In this document: piece after piece, positions 61,296 to 64,000 of the stretch | Numbering within the stretch: the first letter of the stretch is position 1 | Layout of the letters: each line of letters begins with the position of its first letter | NCBI RefSeq assembly: GCF_023101765.2 | Contig: NC_064223.1 | Span: 6,634,001-6,698,000 of the forward strand | Direction: 5' to 3' | Length of the DNA: 64,000 nucleotides | Source of the DNA: Spodoptera frugiperda | Lineage: Eukaryota > Arthropoda > Insecta > Lepidoptera > Noctuidae | The notes under the pieces: generated by a model | Databases searched by the model: none | What the model saw: the letters and a program-made list of their open reading frames with translations, nothing else | What the model was told of the DNA's origin: nothing | Position numbers and translations under genes: made by a program

Positions 61296-64000
61296 GTAAG
61301 TAATTGTTTTGTTCATTTATACATCTTACGCTCCGAGACTGCTGTAACTGTTTAATATTGATATTATTTTTGCATGATAATGACACTGAAAACGTTTAGG
61401 CATTAATAATTAACAGATGATTTAGGTATATTGTCATTTTAGTGAGACATATTTGGCAAAATCTTCATAATTTCTTTAGACAATTTAAACTTGTTACAAG
61501 TCTAATCATTGTTGCAATCTGCACAATCAATAGCTACATAAACTGTTACATTTGCTCACAATGCACTGAATGTAAGAGTAAGTAAAGTGCAAATCAGTGA
61601 GCTTCACTTTCCATTCTGAATTGTAACTTGTTTTCATTGTTGCACCTAACTTGTATAGACTGGTTCAGCAAATATTTGTAAATACATACAAATACTCGCT
61701 GGCATTTTTTATATTATTTTAAAATTCTAATCTTGAATTTCATTTATTGAAGGTTGTGGTTAAATTGAAGTTTTTTTATGATTAGTTATATATTTATTTG
61801 TATTTAGGTAGTTAGGTACTGATAAAAATGTCTGGATGGAAGTATTTGATTATTTTCTTTCATTGAATACAATAATTGTAAACATAAACAGCTGGAATAT
61901 ATGTACTTTGTTATTGATGCTTTTGAAATCTTTGATTACTAGAGGATTCAATTACCTACAGAGTACTTATTATTATCAGTTTTTGGGTGGTAATGTGGTT
62001 CTTTACTTTCTGATATGACCTAGGTATATCTTAGATTTAAATATGTTTGAGTTAGATTCACATTGTCATTTTATTTTCTAATACTAATTTGCTATTACTA
62101 ATTTATTATTACTTAAAAGCTTAAAAAATATTGGATCAATTGCAATAAATATTGATAATCCACATAAATGAGTCAAAGTAGACAATAAATAACAGGATAA
62201 TGAGTAGTTATACTTAATTAGCATTCTCATGGTTACTTTCAACTTAATTTACAAAAAATTTCCCCAAGGTGAAAGATCTTGAACTCAGTTTAAGATGTTA
62301 AATTGTTGCATACTATTGCTGTACTAGTTTTACTATAATAATAACAAAAATATGAAACTTTACTTCCAATAAGTAGAGACAATTAGAATGTGACGATAAT
62401 TCAATTATTACCAGTAACAAACTACAATTTTATTTATTTATTTATACTATAATAAAGTAGAAAGTGGGATAACCCACTATTTAGTTGGTAAACCACACAA
62501 CTAAATAAAATAATATTTGCAATAATTAACTTAATTATTCGTTTTTTTTTTCATCTAGTCACCAGATAATTTATAAATAGAACTTAATTATTAGGTAAAG
62601 TAGTATTATTAATTGGTTTAATAGGAACTAAATGGCAAGGACTTGTAAAACTGGTCCTAATAATATTTTATTTTACATTTCTTATCTAGAAACTGGATAT
62701 CCAATGATAGCTAGATATTCATAAATTTTTGAGATAGTTACTCCTTTTAATTTTATTATTTGTAAATCATATTATTATGTTCAAGTATGATAATGTTACT
62801 CAATTTGCTATGCAGAGCTTACACAATCAAAGGCTCAAACAGTAGGTATTATGCTGCAAATATTGTCATACTAAATGGAGGATTTGACCTTGACTTGCAG
62901 CTGTGAACACTCCAAGGCCTTACTTATTATCCTTATACCTATTATTTACAATAACTGTTTCCAGTTTTGATTATGTATACCTTGTTCATGAAATAAAACA
63001 GGAAGATTGATAATGGATTTAGGTTAAATATGTATGTATTTAAATGTAATGGGAAGGTTGGTGATTAAATTGGCATACATAACAATCTATTCAGATTCTA
63101 AGCAACAAAGATTTCAAGATTGTATGTATGAGTGTAAGAAATTGGTCTTTAGGCCATTAATTAAAGATACCTAATTGTTCTGATAGTTTGTGATAGCAAA
63201 TAAGAAAATGGATGCCATTAGTGGTCTCAGTTAGTAATATTATCAATTAAGCTAATTAATCATCTTTGTCTATGTAGGTTATTGTAGACTGCTCCTTAAA
63301 ACTTAAAATCAATTTGATAGAATTTAAATTACTGTCCATTATTATGCTAATTTCAGAATATTATTAATTTATTTTATTGAGGCATATCAATAATGGAAAC
63401 ACATTGAAAGTAAAAATATTAAGATAGATACAGACTAGTGTTTACATTAATTAAAGATATGCACAACATTCAAGTATAATGTGTATGCCAGTTAGTACAG
63501 TAACATGCCCACTAAATGAGAATACAATACACAGTTATGTTCTATAATTTTTAATGGACGGGTTGATCAGCGATTGTATTGTTTATCAAAATATACTACA
63601 ACTAATTAATATGAATTTATTTGATTGTAACTTTCCAAAATATCTAATTGATACCAAATGATCAAAAAACTGTCAAAATATTGATATTAATTCTAAATAT
63701 TTTTGATGCTTATCAAATAATTTCTGAGAAATAAAGTATGTAATATATCTACTAATGATCTGGTGTCAATACTAACACAATTGTAGATATTTTGAAGGCT
63801 ATTGATATAAGTACTATCTTATTACTTTCGATCCTAAAATGAGGACTTGAACTATACAAGGTTTTTGCCAGTGTTATCACAGGTATGTAGGTAGGTAACT
63901 ACAACAAAAAAAATGTGTGCAAACATTAAAGAACATTATTTGTATCTGAATATTTATCAGTTATTTAATATCTAATAAGAATTAATTTTTTTAGTGCAGA
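61296..64000 (+). other. First intron of the 60450 gene
   Basis: Very AT-rich; no further exon recognised up to the window edge. Two adjacent small stem-loops lie at about 62465-62510 (GTGGG-ATAA-CCCAC, then ATTTAGTTG...CAACTAAAT). Confidence 0.5.

Overview
The window is animal nuclear DNA, almost certainly from a moth or butterfly (Lepidoptera), possibly a noctuid-like moth. It is AT-rich and intron-rich with GT-AG splice sites. It carries repeats typical of that order: tRNA-derived SINEs, Helitron-type elements with TC...CTRR ends, RTE, jockey and L2/CR1-type LINE fragments, and foldback MITEs. Family names rest on recognition of protein and repeat sequence; no database was searched.

Layout. 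Positions 1-3229 (-) hold a ZNF622/Rei1-like 60S-subunit biogenesis factor, in five exons plus the first bases of a sixth that runs off the left edge. Positions 4178-6250 (+) hold a three-exon FKBP15-like (WAFL) protein that keeps the WH1-like domain and coiled-coil tail but has no FKBP domain. The two genes are divergent, with about 950 bp between start codons. Positions 6961-9841 (+) hold a ten-exon ZGPAT gene (CCCH finger plus G-patch). The coding exons of all three genes join in frame.

Positions 11880-55384 (-) are occupied by one very long gene, the orthologue of Drosophila raw, an antagonist of JNK/AP-1 signalling. Twelve exons from 41698 down to 11880 join in phase, and a probable first coding exon lies at 55311-55384. 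The protein looks like two diverged copies of a nucleoside 2-deoxyribosyltransferase-like fold in tandem. Its introns hold most of the transposable elements: a Mutator-like element with a FLYWCH remnant, two end-to-end Helitron-type elements (one split by a jockey LINE with a matching target duplication), foldback MITEs, LINE tails, a GCGTAG minisatellite, and a cluster of TGACGTCA sites.

Positions 55385-60449 are intergenic or promoter sequence with an RTE LINE fragment, a Helitron relic and a perfect-armed palindromic MITE. At 60450-61295 (+) starts the first coding exon of a large acidic/basic nuclear protein, perhaps a chromatin factor; the rest to 64000 is its first intron.

There is no operon logic. 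The three small genes on the left are housekeeping genes (ribosome maturation, endosome/actin, nuclear RNA or transcription), while raw and the last gene look developmental. No RNA gene, CRISPR array or viral gene was found.
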